DNA of 64,000 bases. Origin: Bacillus ndiopicus (GTDB lineage Bacteria > Bacillota > Bacilli > Bacillales_A > Planococcaceae). Within the stretch, counting starts at the first letter, position 1. Every line of letters begins with the position of its first letter. Shown here piece by piece: positions 16,464-25,006 of the stretch. The stretch is from positions 310,001-374,000 of the forward strand of contig NZ_HG964406.1 in the NCBI RefSeq assembly GCF_000612805.1. The letters are read 5' to 3'. Under the pieces are notes generated by a model. The model saw only the letters and a list, made by a program, of their open reading frames with translations, had not been told where the DNA came from and made no database searches. The position numbers were made by a program, and so were the translations under genes.

Positions 16464-17864
16464 TTATTTCCCTTTTTCCCAGCATTCTGTATTTTTTAAG
16501 CCTGAAATATTTTCAGCGTAAAAGACAGGGTCCTTCCCTTCGCGCTTTTGTTTTATATAGTCATTTAGCGCAGCAAAGGCAAATTTACTTAAGAGGAAAA
16601 TAACGATTAAATTTGTAATAACCATAAGCCCCATAAATATATCCGCTAAATTCCATACCGTTTGAAGCTGTGCAACTGAGCCGAATAAAATCATCGCCAG
16701 CGCGCATACACGATAAATATTAATAAGCTTCTTACTATTTTTCACAAATGAAATATTCGTTTCACCATAGTAGTAGTTTCCTAAGAGAGAACTAAATGCA
16801 AATAAGAAAATAATAACTGCTAAAAATGTACCTGCCCATGAGCCAACATGTGAGCTTAGCGCCTCTTGTGTAATGACGATTCCTTCTAAACCAGGAATTA
16901 AATATACATCAGAACATAGGACGATAAATGCTGTCGCAGTACAGATTAAAAATGTATCAATAAAAACACCTAATGCCTGCATTAAACCTTGCTTTACAGG
17001 ATGTGATACGTCCGCAGTTGCAGCAGCATTTGGCGTGCTTCCCATCCCCGCCTCTGTCGCAAATAGACCTCGTTGAATACCACTTTTCATCGCTACACCA
17101 ATACCGCCGCCAATGGCCGATTCAAGACCGAATGCACTTTTTACAATTAACATTAACACATCAGGCATAATGCTAATATTTGTAATAACAACATAGGCTG
17201 CTACGATAATATAAACGATGGCCATTGGAGGTACGATTAATTCAGATACACGCGCGATGCTTTTTACGCCGCCAAAAATAATAATTCCTACAAGAATTGC
17301 TAAACCAATCCCAACAATTGTACGATCTAAGTGAAATGTATTATTAAAAGCTAGTGTCACCGTATTTGCTTGTACTGAATTGAAAATTAAACCGTACGTA
17401 ATTGTAATTAAAATAGAAAACCAAATACCTGTTTTACGACTATTTAAACCTTTTTCCATATAGTAAGCGGGACCACCGCGGAACCCGCCTCTTCCATCTT
17501 TGATTTTATAAATTTGTGCTAAAGTACATTCTACAAAGCTCGTTGCTGCACCAACAAGCGCAATTATCCACATCCAGAAGATTGCTCCTGGTCCACCGAT
17601 TGAAATAGCTAATGCAACACCAGCTAAGTTTCCAACACCAATACGAGCCGCCGCACTAATACAGAACGCTTGAAACGGTGAAAGCCCTGCCTTATCCTTC
17701 TTTCCACCCTTAGCAATGATACGAAGCATTTCTGTTAGCTTTGTAAACTGTACAAACTTTAATTTAAAAGTAAAGTAAATTCCTAATCCAATAATGACAA
17801 AAATTATAAACTTTGACCATAGCTCATCGTTAATAAGCTTGATTATATCGTTAAAAACGTCTAT
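16464..17864 (-). CDS. Sodium:alanine/glycine symporter (AgcS family), apparent AUA start
   Basis: Secondary transporter of the AGCS family. Hallmarks are AAARIGVGNLAGVALAISIG, GGPAYYMEKGL and FATEAGMGSTPNAAA, with ten or more membrane segments. The first in-frame ATG (17729) would remove the N-terminal helix. The frame stays open to a TGA and encodes LWSKFIIFVIIGLGIYF, matching a normal family N-terminus. AAGGAAG ends 9 nt before an ATA at 17864, giving 466 aa, the usual size, and a promoter starts transcription only about 25 nt upstream. So either AUA (or the adjacent AUC) is used, or the start codon is mutated. Confidence 0.85.
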   Translation of the reverse strand: MDVFNDIIKLINDELWSKFIIFVIIGLGIYFTFKLKFVQFTKLTEMLRIIAKGGKKDKAGLSPFQAFCISAAARIGVGNLAGVALAISIGGPGAIFWMWIIALVGAATSFVECTLAQIYKIKDGRGGFRGGPAYYMEKGLNSRKTGIWFSILITITYGLIFNSVQANTVTLAFNNTFHLDRTIVGIGLAILVGIIIFGGVKSIARVSELIVPPMAIVYIIVAAYVVITNISIMPDVLMLIVKSAFGLESAIGGGIGVAMKSGIQRGLFATEAGMGSTPNAAATADVSHPVKQGLMQALGVFIDTFLICTATAFIVLCSDVYLIPGLEGIVITQEALSSHVGSWAGTFLAVIIFLFAFSSLLGNYYYGETNISFVKNSKKLINIYRVCALAMILFGSVAQLQTVWNLADIFMGLMVITNLIVIFLLSKFAFAALNDYIKQKREGKDPVFYAENISGLKNTECWEKGK

Positions 17865-17895
17865 GATACGTCACTTCCTTTCTCTATTACGAAAA

Positions 17896-17924
17896 ATTAT
17901 AATAAAAAAGTATATTGTTCTCAA
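17896..17924 (-). promoter_or_regulatory. Sigma-A promoter of the symporter
   Basis: On the minus strand, TTGAGA (17924-17919), a 17-bp spacer, then a perfect TATAAT (17901-17896). The predicted leader is about 25 nt and contains AAGGAAG. Confidence 0.75.
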
Positions 17925-18016
17925 TGCGTTTAGGAACAAACGGAAGCTTTCGTATATTTCGAATATTAGAATTAGAAATATATAGTTAAAGAAGATTGGC
18001 ATCTACCTAGGCATTT

Positions 18017-18075
18017 TTATCTTATTTCAACTAGTCAGTCCAAAAAATCTGAACCAGAGTTAACCAAGCTATAAT
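18017..18075 (-). repeat. Degenerate copy D of the inverted-repeat element
   Basis: Read on the minus strand, the stretch has CTTGGTTAACT and GATTTTTTGGACT like the flank of copy A, then ends in AAATAAGATAA like the terminal repeat. The whole core between is missing. It is degenerate, and homology is inferred from these short matches. Confidence 0.4.
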
Positions 18076-18078
18076 ACT

Positions 18079-18426
18079 TTAAAAATCCATGCTTGCACGA
18101 ACCTTTTGAGGGATCATTACAACTTCTGTTTTTAAATCAATAGAGCCATAGCTTGCATCGATACATTCATCCCAATATTGAAGATGCTTTTTGTCAATCC
18201 AATGTGTCGATTCTTCAACCTCTATTCCACCCTCACCGCGAACGGAGTACCAATACAAATACTCATCCCCATTTAAATGTTCTCGCAATATAGTTTCTAC
18301 ATACATTTTTTCGCCTTCAAGAGTGACAAGAACTTCATCCATATGCCTATTAAGAAAATCTAGCCATTCATCTACTTTGGTTGATTTCCCTTTTTTGACG
18401 CGATAACGCGTTAATTCCACCTTCAT
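18079..18426 (-). CDS. DUF6176-like small protein
   Basis: 115 aa, soluble, rich in charged residues: VELTRYRVKKGKSTKVDEWL, RGEGGIEVEES, YWDECID. It resembles the DUF6176 group of small Firmicute proteins with a ferredoxin-like look; no function is known. AAGGGAG with a 9-nt spacer supports the ATG at 18426 over earlier in-frame codons. It stands alone. Confidence 0.65.
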   Translation of the reverse strand: MKVELTRYRVKKGKSTKVDEWLDFLNRHMDEVLVTLEGEKMYVETILREHLNGDEYLYWYSVRGEGGIEVEESTHWIDKKHLQYWDECIDASYGSIDLKTEVVMIPQKVRASMDF

Positions 18427-18926
18427 ACCCATTTCTCCCTTCAATGATTATTTCGCACTATAAAAACATACTTGTTTATGATAAAAATTTACTTTAAACA
18501 TTTAATCTAATTCAAAGTTTTTTAATATGTATTATCATCTGCCCTCCAAAATCAAATAACGATATCCCCCAAATCACAACTATAAACATTTATAATATAA
18601 ATCTATGTAAATGTAAACAAATAAATAAAACATTTACAAAAAACTATTTCTCAATAGAACACAGTATATAAACATTGTTGATAAATAAGATAAAAATCCT
18701 GTACAAAATAATATTTTATTAAAAGTCAAAAGTTAATGTAATTCACTTGTTACAGCAGTATTCTTTATGAAATGTACAACATTATGATGAATTATTTTAA
18801 GAAGTATTTGCGAAATGAAAGTGTAATATAATTGAGTTGTTAAATTGTACCTTGTTCGGACTAACAACGCAGATAGTTAAACAAGAATCACTAAAATTGG
18901 GAATACAAACGGAGGAAGATATTTTA
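18427..18926. other. AT-rich 500-bp intergenic region
   Basis: No reading frame with a ribosome site and no hairpin terminator was seen. A good -10 TATAAT lies at 18827-18832 ahead of the small membrane gene, without a clear -35. Confidence 0.5.
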
Positions 18927-19109
18927 ATGGTAATTAAAGAATTTGCATCAAGTCTTTTACTTATAATTAGTTTGTTTATATTTGCTATAAGTGCATATTT
19001 ACTTTATTGGACAATGATTATGCCTCTAATTGCAATCATTCCTTTGCTTGTTTCTTTAGTTTCTGGTTTATTATGTTTCTACTGTTCAAGAAAGAAAGCT
19101 TGTTGGTAG
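18927..19109 (+). CDS. Small two-helix membrane protein
   Basis: 60 aa with two hydrophobic segments (about 8-27 and 30-52) and a basic Cys-containing end, FYCSRKKACW. GGAGGA at 18911 with a 10-nt spacer sets the ATG at 18927; the open frame extends further back without support. The family is not recognised. It has its own hairpin terminator. Confidence 0.6.
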   Translation: MVIKEFASSLLLIISLFIFAISAYLLYWTMIMPLIAIIPLLVSLVSGLLCFYCSRKKACW

Positions 19110-19171
19110 AAAAAAAGACAATTAGTTATTTTTATTGAACTACCGGGGTGCTTTAGTTGAGTAAAAAGGCT

Positions 19172-19210
19172 AAGATAGCTTTGTTAAAAATAATCTAACA
19201 AGGCTATCTT
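19172..19210 (+). terminator. Hairpin after small membrane gene
   Basis: AAGATAGC..TTGTTA pairs with TAACAA..GCTATCTT with one mismatch. The 180 bp from here to the next hairpin (19385) contain nothing recognisable. Confidence 0.65.
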
Positions 19211-19384
19211 GCAACTTCATTACATATCCATTTAAAGCGTCTCTAAATACCTTTTGATAATTTAAAATGTTGCACACATTATAATCACTTGATGATGTCA
19301 TGTACAATTACTTTTCTTTAATATTACAGAGTATCTGTATAGAATTGATTATGAACAATATATTAGGAATTTTCTACCTTACTT

Positions 19385-19428
19385 AAAAAGGTCGACAATC
19401 GTATAAATGCATACGATTGTCGACCTTT
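19385..19428 (-). terminator. Terminator of yhaM
   Basis: An 18-bp perfect stem AAAGGTCGACAATCGTAT and its complement with a 6-nt loop; on the minus strand it runs into T residues. Confidence 0.92.
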
Positions 19429-19431
19429 CGA

Positions 19432-20367
19432 TTATATTTTTGGTTTATAAAATGATCGATTATCAAGTGGGAATAGACGCTCTGTGAATTCGCCTGGCTT
19501 CGTTTTGTCTAATGCTCGCGTCAGCATGTTCATTTTTGCATCGATATTGTCGATGTAATGTAAAATTTCTGCTTCCTGAATCATTGGCTTTTTCGGGCTA
19601 CCCCACTCTTCTTTTCCATGATGTGATAATACAAGATGTTGTAGCAGCATGACTTCTTCGCCTTCAATATCAAGCTCAACTGCTGCTTGCCCGATTTCGT
19701 TTACCATAATTGTAATATGACCAAGCAAATTACCTTCTATTGTGTAAGCTGTCGCAATTGGTCCTGTTAATTCAACAATCTTTCCGATATCATGCAAAAT
19801 AATACCAGCATATAGTAAATCTGTATTTAAAGATGGGTATAATTCAGCAATCGCCTTTCCTAAGCGCAGCATCGAAACTACGTGATCAAGTAAGCCTGAT
19901 ACATAGTCATGGTGATTTTTTGTCGCTGCTGGATGTACAAGTAAATTTGGCTGATGCTTTTTAATTAAATGACGTGTAATACGTGAAATACTAGGGTTTT
20001 TGATTTCAAAGAAAAATTGTGTTAACTCCTCTAGTAGCTTTTCTTTCGGAATAGCTGCTGCGGGCACTAAATCGCTAATTTGCACACCTTCTTCTGGTCG
20101 CGCTACACGAATTTGCTTAATGCGTAGTTGGCTTTTTCCGCGGTAATCATGGATTTCTCCACCTACTCGGACAATCGTCTCTGCTTTATACATATTTTCA
20201 TGCTCTTCATTTGTATCCCACAGCTTTGCCTCAATATCGCCGCTCTTGTCTTGTAAAATAAGGGACATGAAAGGTTTTCCAACTGTTGTTACACCTTTTG
20301 TAGCCTGTTTAATTAATAAAAATTGGTCAACCTGCTCCCCAACTTGAAGCTTAGTAATTCCTTCCAT
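19432..20367 (-). CDS. yhaM: 3'-5' exoribonuclease YhaM
   Basis: 311 aa, versus 314 in B. subtilis. An N-terminal OB-fold (about 1-90, with GDIEAKLWD) is followed by an HD domain with [19 protein letters not shown], the metal-binding His-Asp pair, and [18 protein letters not shown]. YhaM degrades single-stranded RNA 3'-to-5'. GGAGTG upstream favours the ATG at 20367 over the first in-frame codon at 20409. It has its own terminator and points away from yhzD. Confidence 0.93.
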   Translation of the reverse strand: MEGITKLQVGEQVDQFLLIKQATKGVTTVGKPFMSLILQDKSGDIEAKLWDTNEEHENMYKAETIVRVGGEIHDYRGKSQLRIKQIRVARPEEGVQISDLVPAAAIPKEKLLEELTQFFFEIKNPSISRITRHLIKKHQPNLLVHPAATKNHHDYVSGLLDHVVSMLRLGKAIAELYPSLNTDLLYAGIILHDIGKIVELTGPIATAYTIEGNLLGHITIMVNEIGQAAVELDIEGEEVMLLQHLVLSHHGKEEWGSPKKPMIQEAEILHYIDNIDAKMNMLTRALDKTKPGEFTERLFPLDNRSFYKPKI

Positions 20368-20577
20368 CTCGAAATCACTCCTTTTCTTGACATTCATCGT
20401 TTTCAGCACGATCTATTACCTTTATTGTACCATGATTCAATTAAATAATATCAAAAATTGTCAATGAAGCAGGCAAATTGAAGAAAACAATAGACATGAA
20501 ATGAATGTTCATTCATAATGTATTTATAATAATATACCTTATTCTAAAGTGAATTTACACAAAAGGTGGGAGATTTT

Positions 20578-20763
20578 ATGGAAAATTATCGCTTTACTGC
20601 ATTTGAAAAAACAGGGGAAACATTATTTGACGAAGTTTGGACATTTAACAACGATGACGCTGCCAAAATCGAGGGACAAAAACAAATCGATGAAAAGGGC
20701 CTTTCTGATAAAACGCATCGCCTAGTTAACTCAGCGGGTAAGCTTATCTTATTCCACGTCTAG
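20578..20763 (+). CDS. yhzD: YhzD-like small protein
   Basis: 61 aa, the same length as B. subtilis YhzD, with the same pattern: a beta-rich start (RFTAFEKTGETLFDE), then DKTHRLVNSAGKLILFH at the end. GGTGGGAG precedes the ATG at 20578; the GTG at 20566 is part of that ribosome site. Function unknown. It is next to yhaM, as in the yha region of Bacillus. Confidence 0.8.
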   Translation: MENYRFTAFEKTGETLFDEVWTFNNDDAAKIEGQKQIDEKGLSDKTHRLVNSAGKLILFHV

Positions 20764-20765
20764 GA

Positions 20766-20802
20766 AAAAGCTGTAGGCAAATGAGACTAACCTACAGCTT
20801 TT
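20766..20802 (+). terminator. Terminator of yhzD
   Basis: AAAGCTGTAGG / CCTACAGCTTT, followed by TTGC; it lies directly after the stop. Confidence 0.85.
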
Positions 20803-20821
20803 GCACTTCTATTTAACTGCT

Positions 20822-20854
20822 TTTACCCGCTTTTTTATAATGAAAGCGGGTAAA
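20822..20854 (-). terminator. Terminator overlapping the glycine-zipper gene stop
   Basis: TTTACCCGCTTT / AAAGCGGGTAAA, a 12-bp perfect stem. Its right arm lies inside the last codons of the minus-strand gene. Confidence 0.8.
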
Positions 20855-22013
20855 GTACTTCGTATATTTCTTCATTTGTTGGTACATGTAAATACATGCG
20901 CAACTTAATAATACGTGTTAGCTCACGATGAATTAATTCATCAGCAAATTGCTGCTGATCCTCCGATGAGTACATTTCTATTAATGTTTTCGGCATGTTA
21001 TGCAAAACCTCAAAATCATGCAAAGCTTGCTCTAGCTCTTCCTCATTTAATAAATATTCTTCAGCTAACGTCGATAAGCGGTTATTGAAAATATCTAGCA
21101 TTTGCAAAGCATCATCACGAATGAATAAATCGAGAACGCGCTTCGTTATTCTGCTTGCCAAGCTACTACCAATAATTAATCCAATAACGCCCCCAATGAT
21201 GCTTATAATAGCTGTGCTTACATTTGGAATCGATAAACCGATGCCGCTACCTAACAATGTGCCAGCAATGCCTCCTGCTACACTTGCTGCCGTTTTAGCA
21301 ACATTTTTAAATAATTGCTGTGAAGACATTTTCCCTTTTACTGTTCGAGCAATATCCACTGCTGACATCATCCCGGTTACTAACGCTCCTGTCACAACAT
21401 TAGCATTTAATAACATAATCCCTTTTTTCGTTGCAGCAGAGCTAATCATCGCTTTTTTTGTGATAGATGCAGCCATTTTTTTAGACGCCATTTTCGCACC
21501 ACCCGTTTTCAGGGCACTGCTTATGTCTGGATTTAAGTCAAAATCGGCTGTAATATCATCATGATTATTTAACTGTAATGAGATGACTTCCTCAGCAAAT
21601 GTTTCTCCTAAAACGGCTATTCCTGTATAAATGCCATTTTCTATTGCCACTTTACGTGCAGCGCCATTCCACTTGCTTTGTGCAAAAGCTGTAACAGCAC
21701 TTATACTAATCGCATCATTAATGAAGTTAATACGCCCTTGCTCATCCATTATTAGGCCATGGATATTTCTTGCAAGGGTCATATGCTTTATTTGTGCATA
21801 TGTAAATGCACCTTTTTTAATCATCTGTGTTAAATCTTTTGTTGCATTATCTCGTTTCCTAATTGCTTCCACAATGTCTTCATATTGCTCAAATGGCACT
21901 TCTAACAAGAGTCGCTCACTATTTGTTATGTATTGTAGACAAATTTCTGTTGTGCTTTCCACTGTAGGGCAATAAACATTGACGCTCTTAGATGTACTAT
22001 ATTTGGATTCCAT
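20835..22013 (-). CDS. Orphan glycine-zipper membrane protein
   Basis: 392 aa from the ATG at 22013, which has GGGGGA upstream. The N-terminal half is soluble. The middle is unusual: a basic Ala/Met/Lys stretch (KTGGAKMASKKMAASITKKA) and then two glycine-zipper hydrophobic helices, TAASVAGGIAGTLLGSGIGL and ISIIGGVIGLIIGSSLASRI. The C-terminal third is acidic and helical. I do not recognise the family. Such zippers occur in pore-forming proteins and in membrane-remodelling partners, but nothing else links it to either. It stands alone at the edge of an AT-rich accessory stretch. Confidence 0.75.
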   Translation of the reverse strand: MESKYSTSKSVNVYCPTVESTTEICLQYITNSERLLLEVPFEQYEDIVEAIRKRDNATKDLTQMIKKGAFTYAQIKHMTLARNIHGLIMDEQGRINFINDAISISAVTAFAQSKWNGAARKVAIENGIYTGIAVLGETFAEEVISLQLNNHDDITADFDLNPDISSALKTGGAKMASKKMAASITKKAMISSAATKKGIMLLNANVVTGALVTGMMSAVDIARTVKGKMSSQQLFKNVAKTAASVAGGIAGTLLGSGIGLSIPNVSTAIISIIGGVIGLIIGSSLASRITKRVLDLFIRDDALQMLDIFNNRLSTLAEEYLLNEEELEQALHDFEVLHNMPKTLIEMYSSEDQQQFADELIHRELTRIIKLRMYLHVPTNEEIYEVLYPLSL

Positions 22014-22160
22014 ATATATTTCCCCCGACTTTATCCATTCTATAATAATCATCTTCGGCGTATATGTACAGTGAATTACATTAGAATAGTGAATTTATCC
22101 TTTTTTCGTCTTGATAAGAGTTAAGTGCATCAATATAAATACACACTTATCACAAAAAGA

Positions 22161-22190
22161 TTGACGGTATATTGGCGGTATATGTCGGTA
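22161..22190 (+). promoter_or_regulatory. Direct repeat upstream of the secreted-protein gene
   Basis: CGGTATATTGG (22165) is followed immediately by CGGTATATGTC (22176) and then CGGTA, a direct repeat with an 11-bp step, about one helical turn. It lies about 140 bp before the gene at 22329 and could be a regulator site. No known consensus is recognised. Confidence 0.35.
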
Positions 22191-22328
22191 CAAAAAACTA
22201 ATTATTTTTGATATACTCAAAATAACCTAAGGATTACATTATTACAAGTAAATGTAAAATTATAATTTAACTTATAAAAGTACTTATATGAATTAAACAA
22301 AACACTAAGATAGCTAGGAGGATACAAT

Positions 22329-22802
22329 ATGAGACAAAATAAACTTTTATATTTAGGAATAGTTTTAAGTGTTCTGCTTCTTAATTTTTCAACTAATATA
22401 AGAATTGCATCAGCAGACTTTTCTAATAACATTAATTATGAGTCTAATGGAGAAATTATAATTAAATATTCAGCCCCCGATATGGATTGGACAAATGCCA
22501 CTGAACAACAAAAGTATATACTTACGAAAATTGGTTGGGAGATTGAAAATGATATTCCTGTACTTTATAGAAAAACTTCAGATATTTTAAAAAATAATGA
22601 TCATAACCCAAGTCTGATGAATATTCAAAATGCGCATCATGAAGAACAAGGAATGGTACTAAGTGTTAACAATAAGGTACAACGGTCATTTGACGGAACA
22701 TTTTACGTGGATGAAAAATATGATGAAGCTTATATAGAAATTAATGGTTTTAATCATAAAATTAATGCAAAAAAAATTCTGACGGGATATTTCAAGCAAT
22801 AA
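22329..22802 (+). CDS. Secreted protein, 5' part of a frameshifted gene
   Basis: 157 aa as read. The start has a clear signal peptide (LLYLGIVLSVLLLNF, then IASADF) and AGGAGG upstream. The exported part contains YSAPDMDWTNAT and SFDGTFYVDEKYDEAYIE and matches no family I know. The frame runs through an A8 tract at 22769-22776 and ends 8 codons later. Adding one A joins it, via a 20-residue linker, to the Cys-rich frame that ends at 23137, giving a 269-aa secreted protein. Base composition is more AT-rich than the housekeeping neighbours, suggesting acquired DNA. Confidence 0.65.
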   Translation: MRQNKLLYLGIVLSVLLLNFSTNIRIASADFSNNINYESNGEIIIKYSAPDMDWTNATEQQKYILTKIGWEIENDIPVLYRKTSDILKNNDHNPSLMNIQNAHHEEQGMVLSVNNKVQRSFDGTFYVDEKYDEAYIEINGFNHKINAKKILTGYFKQ

Positions 22803-23137
22803 TTGAATTAAACCTTAGTGAAATAATTGATTCAATGGGCAATGCCCCAAATAGTTTAGGAGTGGTTCCATTATTTTCTCCTCCACCTCATGGAACCTAT
22901 AAGTATCAAGTAGGGGATCAAGTTCACTGCAATCGCTTTAATGGACCTTATACCGACCACTACCATTACGCTAAAACTCATCCACAAGCTTATATTAACT
23001 TTTATATGAGCGATTGCGAACATGGAGTTGCAGCATTTATATGTAATTCATATGGAAATGATCCATGTAATAGAGATAAACAATTGGCATATTGCTCATT
23101 AATGATTTATCATATCACAAGATATCATTTACATTAA
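22766..23137 (+). pseudogene. 3' part of the frameshifted secreted protein (Cys/His-rich)
   Basis: This frame is open from 22766 through the A8 tract, and its first ATG (22835) has no ribosome site, so it is best read as the continuation of the gene at 22329. It encodes a region rich in His, Tyr and Cys, with six cysteines after the proline-rich SPPPHGTYKYQVGDQVHCNR; examples are DCEHGVAAFICNS and DPCNRDKQLAYCS. Disulfide bonding outside the cell is plausible. Either a base was lost, or the A8 run is used for slippage. Confidence 0.55.
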
Positions 23138-23169
23138 TTATGAATCTCTTTTTTAAAGGGGGATGAATT

Positions 23170-23511
23170 TTGTTACCATTATTTATAATCACCTTTTTAA
23201 TTATTATATGTACTGTTATTGCTTGGCTTTTTATAAAAAATGATAATTTAAAACCAACTTTATTAACGTATATTTTCTTTGGAAGTACGATAATCGTTTG
23301 GGGATTATTTATTACTGGCTTTTTTACTCACTTCTCAAATGAGGTTGGGAACATATTGTGGACTTGCAGTTGGATCTATTTATTAATTTTAGGTGTTTCA
23401 TGTTTTATATATGAAACAAAAAATAGTAGACTGTATGCCGTATCCATTTTATTAATTAGTGCCATCAATTTAAATTTTTATATTTTCTCTACGTTTCTTG
23501 GTAGAATGTGA
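23170..23511 (+). CDS. Four-helix membrane protein, possible immunity partner
   Basis: 113 aa with four hydrophobic segments (about 2-22, 31-53, 61-83, 88-110) and almost no loops. The start is TTG at 23170 with GGGGG 8 nt upstream. It follows the secreted Cys-rich gene by 32 nt and shares its AT-rich composition. A secreted cysteine-rich protein followed by a small polytopic protein resembles bacteriocin/immunity pairs; this is context only, with no sequence family recognised. Confidence 0.6.
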   Translation: MLPLFIITFLIIICTVIAWLFIKNDNLKPTLLTYIFFGSTIIVWGLFITGFFTHFSNEVGNILWTCSWIYLLILGVSCFIYETKNSRLYAVSILLISAINLNFYIFSTFLGRM

Positions 23512-23546
23512 AAAGACGAAAAACCTATTTTGGTTTTTCGTCTTTT
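23511..23546. terminator. Bidirectional terminator
   Basis: AAAAGACGAAAAACC / GGTTTTTCGTCTTTT, a 15-bp perfect stem. It separates the membrane protein gene from the converging enoyl-CoA hydratase. Confidence 0.9.
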
Positions 23547-23567
23547 GTATTTTAGCAAGTTTGCTTA

Positions 23568-24350
23568 CTACTGCCCTATAAAATTAGGCTGGCGTTTTTC
23601 CACAAATGCTGTAATACCTTCTTGATGGTCTTTTGTTGCTCGCATTTTTGCTTGTGCACTAGCTTCAGCTTGTAGGATACGCTCTAGTTCGGGTAGCTTT
23701 TCTGCGTGTAAAATTTGTTTCGTTGCAAGCATTGCTGCAATTGGTGATGCGAGCACTTTGCCAACAATTTGATCCACAGTTGCAGCAGATGCGCCATCGG
23801 ATACAGCATAGTCGATTAATCCTTGCGCAAATGCCTCCTGTGCCTCCATTACTTTGCCTTCCCAAATTAACTGCTTTGCCTTTGCTACACCTAAACGCTC
23901 CTTCATAAAGAAGTGCCCACCACCATCAGGCACAAGCCCGATACCGATAAAATTCATTGCTAGCTTTGAGGATTCCTCTGCCACAATAACATCACTTGCA
24001 AGTGCAAGGCTTAAGGCTAACCCAGCAGCTGCACCATGAATTTGGGCAATTGTTAGCATAGGTAATGTGTAGTATGCTTTCGTAAATCGTGTAATATATG
24101 ACATCGTCGCTTCAAAATCAATCGCTTCGTTTGCACTAAGCATCATTTTGATATCACCGCCAGCTGAAAATACACGACCTTCCCCTTTTACAATCAAGAC
24201 TTGGACGTCTGGCTCTTGATGTAACTTTTCTAAACAGTCAGCCAACTCCTGCATCATCATAATATCCATCGCATTCATCGCTTGTGGTCGATTCAATGTT
24301 AAAACTGCTTTTCTCTCTAATATTTCTAATTCAATTGTTGTATAGCTCAT
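23568..24350 (-). CDS. Enoyl-CoA hydratase/isomerase family protein
   Basis: 260 aa crotonase-fold enzyme. NRPQAMNAMD, GRVFSAGGDIKMM (oxyanion hole), QIHGAAAGLALSLALASDVIVA and NFIGIGLVPDGGG are the family blocks, and the hydratase Glu position within IGLVPDGG is occupied by Asp. It acts on acyl-CoAs in the cytosol; YhaR of B. subtilis is a plausible counterpart by neighbourhood. GGAGGGGA upstream sets the ATG at 24350. No other fatty acid genes are nearby. Confidence 0.85.
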   Translation of the reverse strand: MSYTTIELEILERKAVLTLNRPQAMNAMDIMMMQELADCLEKLHQEPDVQVLIVKGEGRVFSAGGDIKMMLSANEAIDFEATMSYITRFTKAYYTLPMLTIAQIHGAAAGLALSLALASDVIVAEESSKLAMNFIGIGLVPDGGGHFFMKERLGVAKAKQLIWEGKVMEAQEAFAQGLIDYAVSDGASAATVDQIVGKVLASPIAAMLATKQILHAEKLPELERILQAEASAQAKMRATKDHQEGITAFVEKRQPNFIGQ

Positions 24351-24645
24351 AAAAAATCCCCTCCAATAATGAATAACCATTCACTTTTATTATTCTACTT
24401 TTAATTTCAAATTCCTTTTTTATTCAACAAATTTGTGACTGATAAATTTAGTAATTATCGAACATAATAATTCAACGCCGCTATTATCTTAATATTCCGT
24501 AAACTATGATATAACAAGCTTTCCCTAAAATGATAACGTTTCCAATAAACGAACATTATAAATCTATTTTCAATATTTCGTTCGTTTTTTATAAACCAAT
24601 TTGATTTTTTTATTATATTTTTTTGTTTTTTTTCGGAAAAATGCG

Positions 24646-24674
24646 TTGACAAAGGTTTATTCTCGGCTTATGAT
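24646..24674 (+). promoter_or_regulatory. Sigma-A promoter of serA
   Basis: Perfect TTGACA (24646-24651), 17-bp spacer, TATGAT (24669-24674, 5/6). The T-box leader begins just downstream. Confidence 0.85.
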
Positions 24675-24680
24675 GTTATC

Positions 24681-24972
24681 AAATTTAATTACACAAAATA
24701 TTGTGATGGAGACATGCTCATCGTACTTGTTCTAAAGAGAGCTGATGGTTGGTGCAAATCAGTGAAGAATACGAATGTAGTTCCACTCCTGAATAGATAA
24801 GTGGAAAAATATAGTATACTTATCCGTGTCATGCTCGTTACGCATAGTGAAGATTGCAACTATAATTTCCGGAATATTTTTGCAATGAATAAGGGTGGTA
24901 CCGCGCAAGTATGTTCATTATAGCCTTTCGCCCCTTACATTTTTATGTGAGGGATGGAAGGCTTTTTTATTT
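24681..24972 (+). promoter_or_regulatory. T-box riboswitch (serine, specifier UCC)
   Basis: Leader RNA that senses uncharged tRNA. Stem I starts near 24705. GGAG (24708-24711) pairs with CTCC (24786-24789), and CATCGT pairs with ACG-A-ATG above. The bulge between holds TAGTTCCA, placing specifier TCC (Ser) at 24782-24784 followed by the usual purine. The T-box core AGGGTGGTACCGCG is at 24892-24905. The terminator AGCCTT...AAGGCT with a T run is at 24923-24972. Uncharged tRNA-Ser should stabilise the antiterminator and turn on serA. Confidence 0.92.
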
Positions 24973-25006
24973 TATATTGATTTTTATTAAAAGGAGAGAA
25001 TAAACA

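Noticed and set aside
22835..23137. Independent 100-aa gene starting at ATG 22835
   Set aside because: No ribosome site precedes the ATG and the frame is open upstream through the A8 run, so it is the continuation of the secreted protein.
24455..24652. 65-aa minus-strand frame ahead of the serA T-box
   Set aside because: AT-rich, no ribosome site, and it overlaps the serA promoter.
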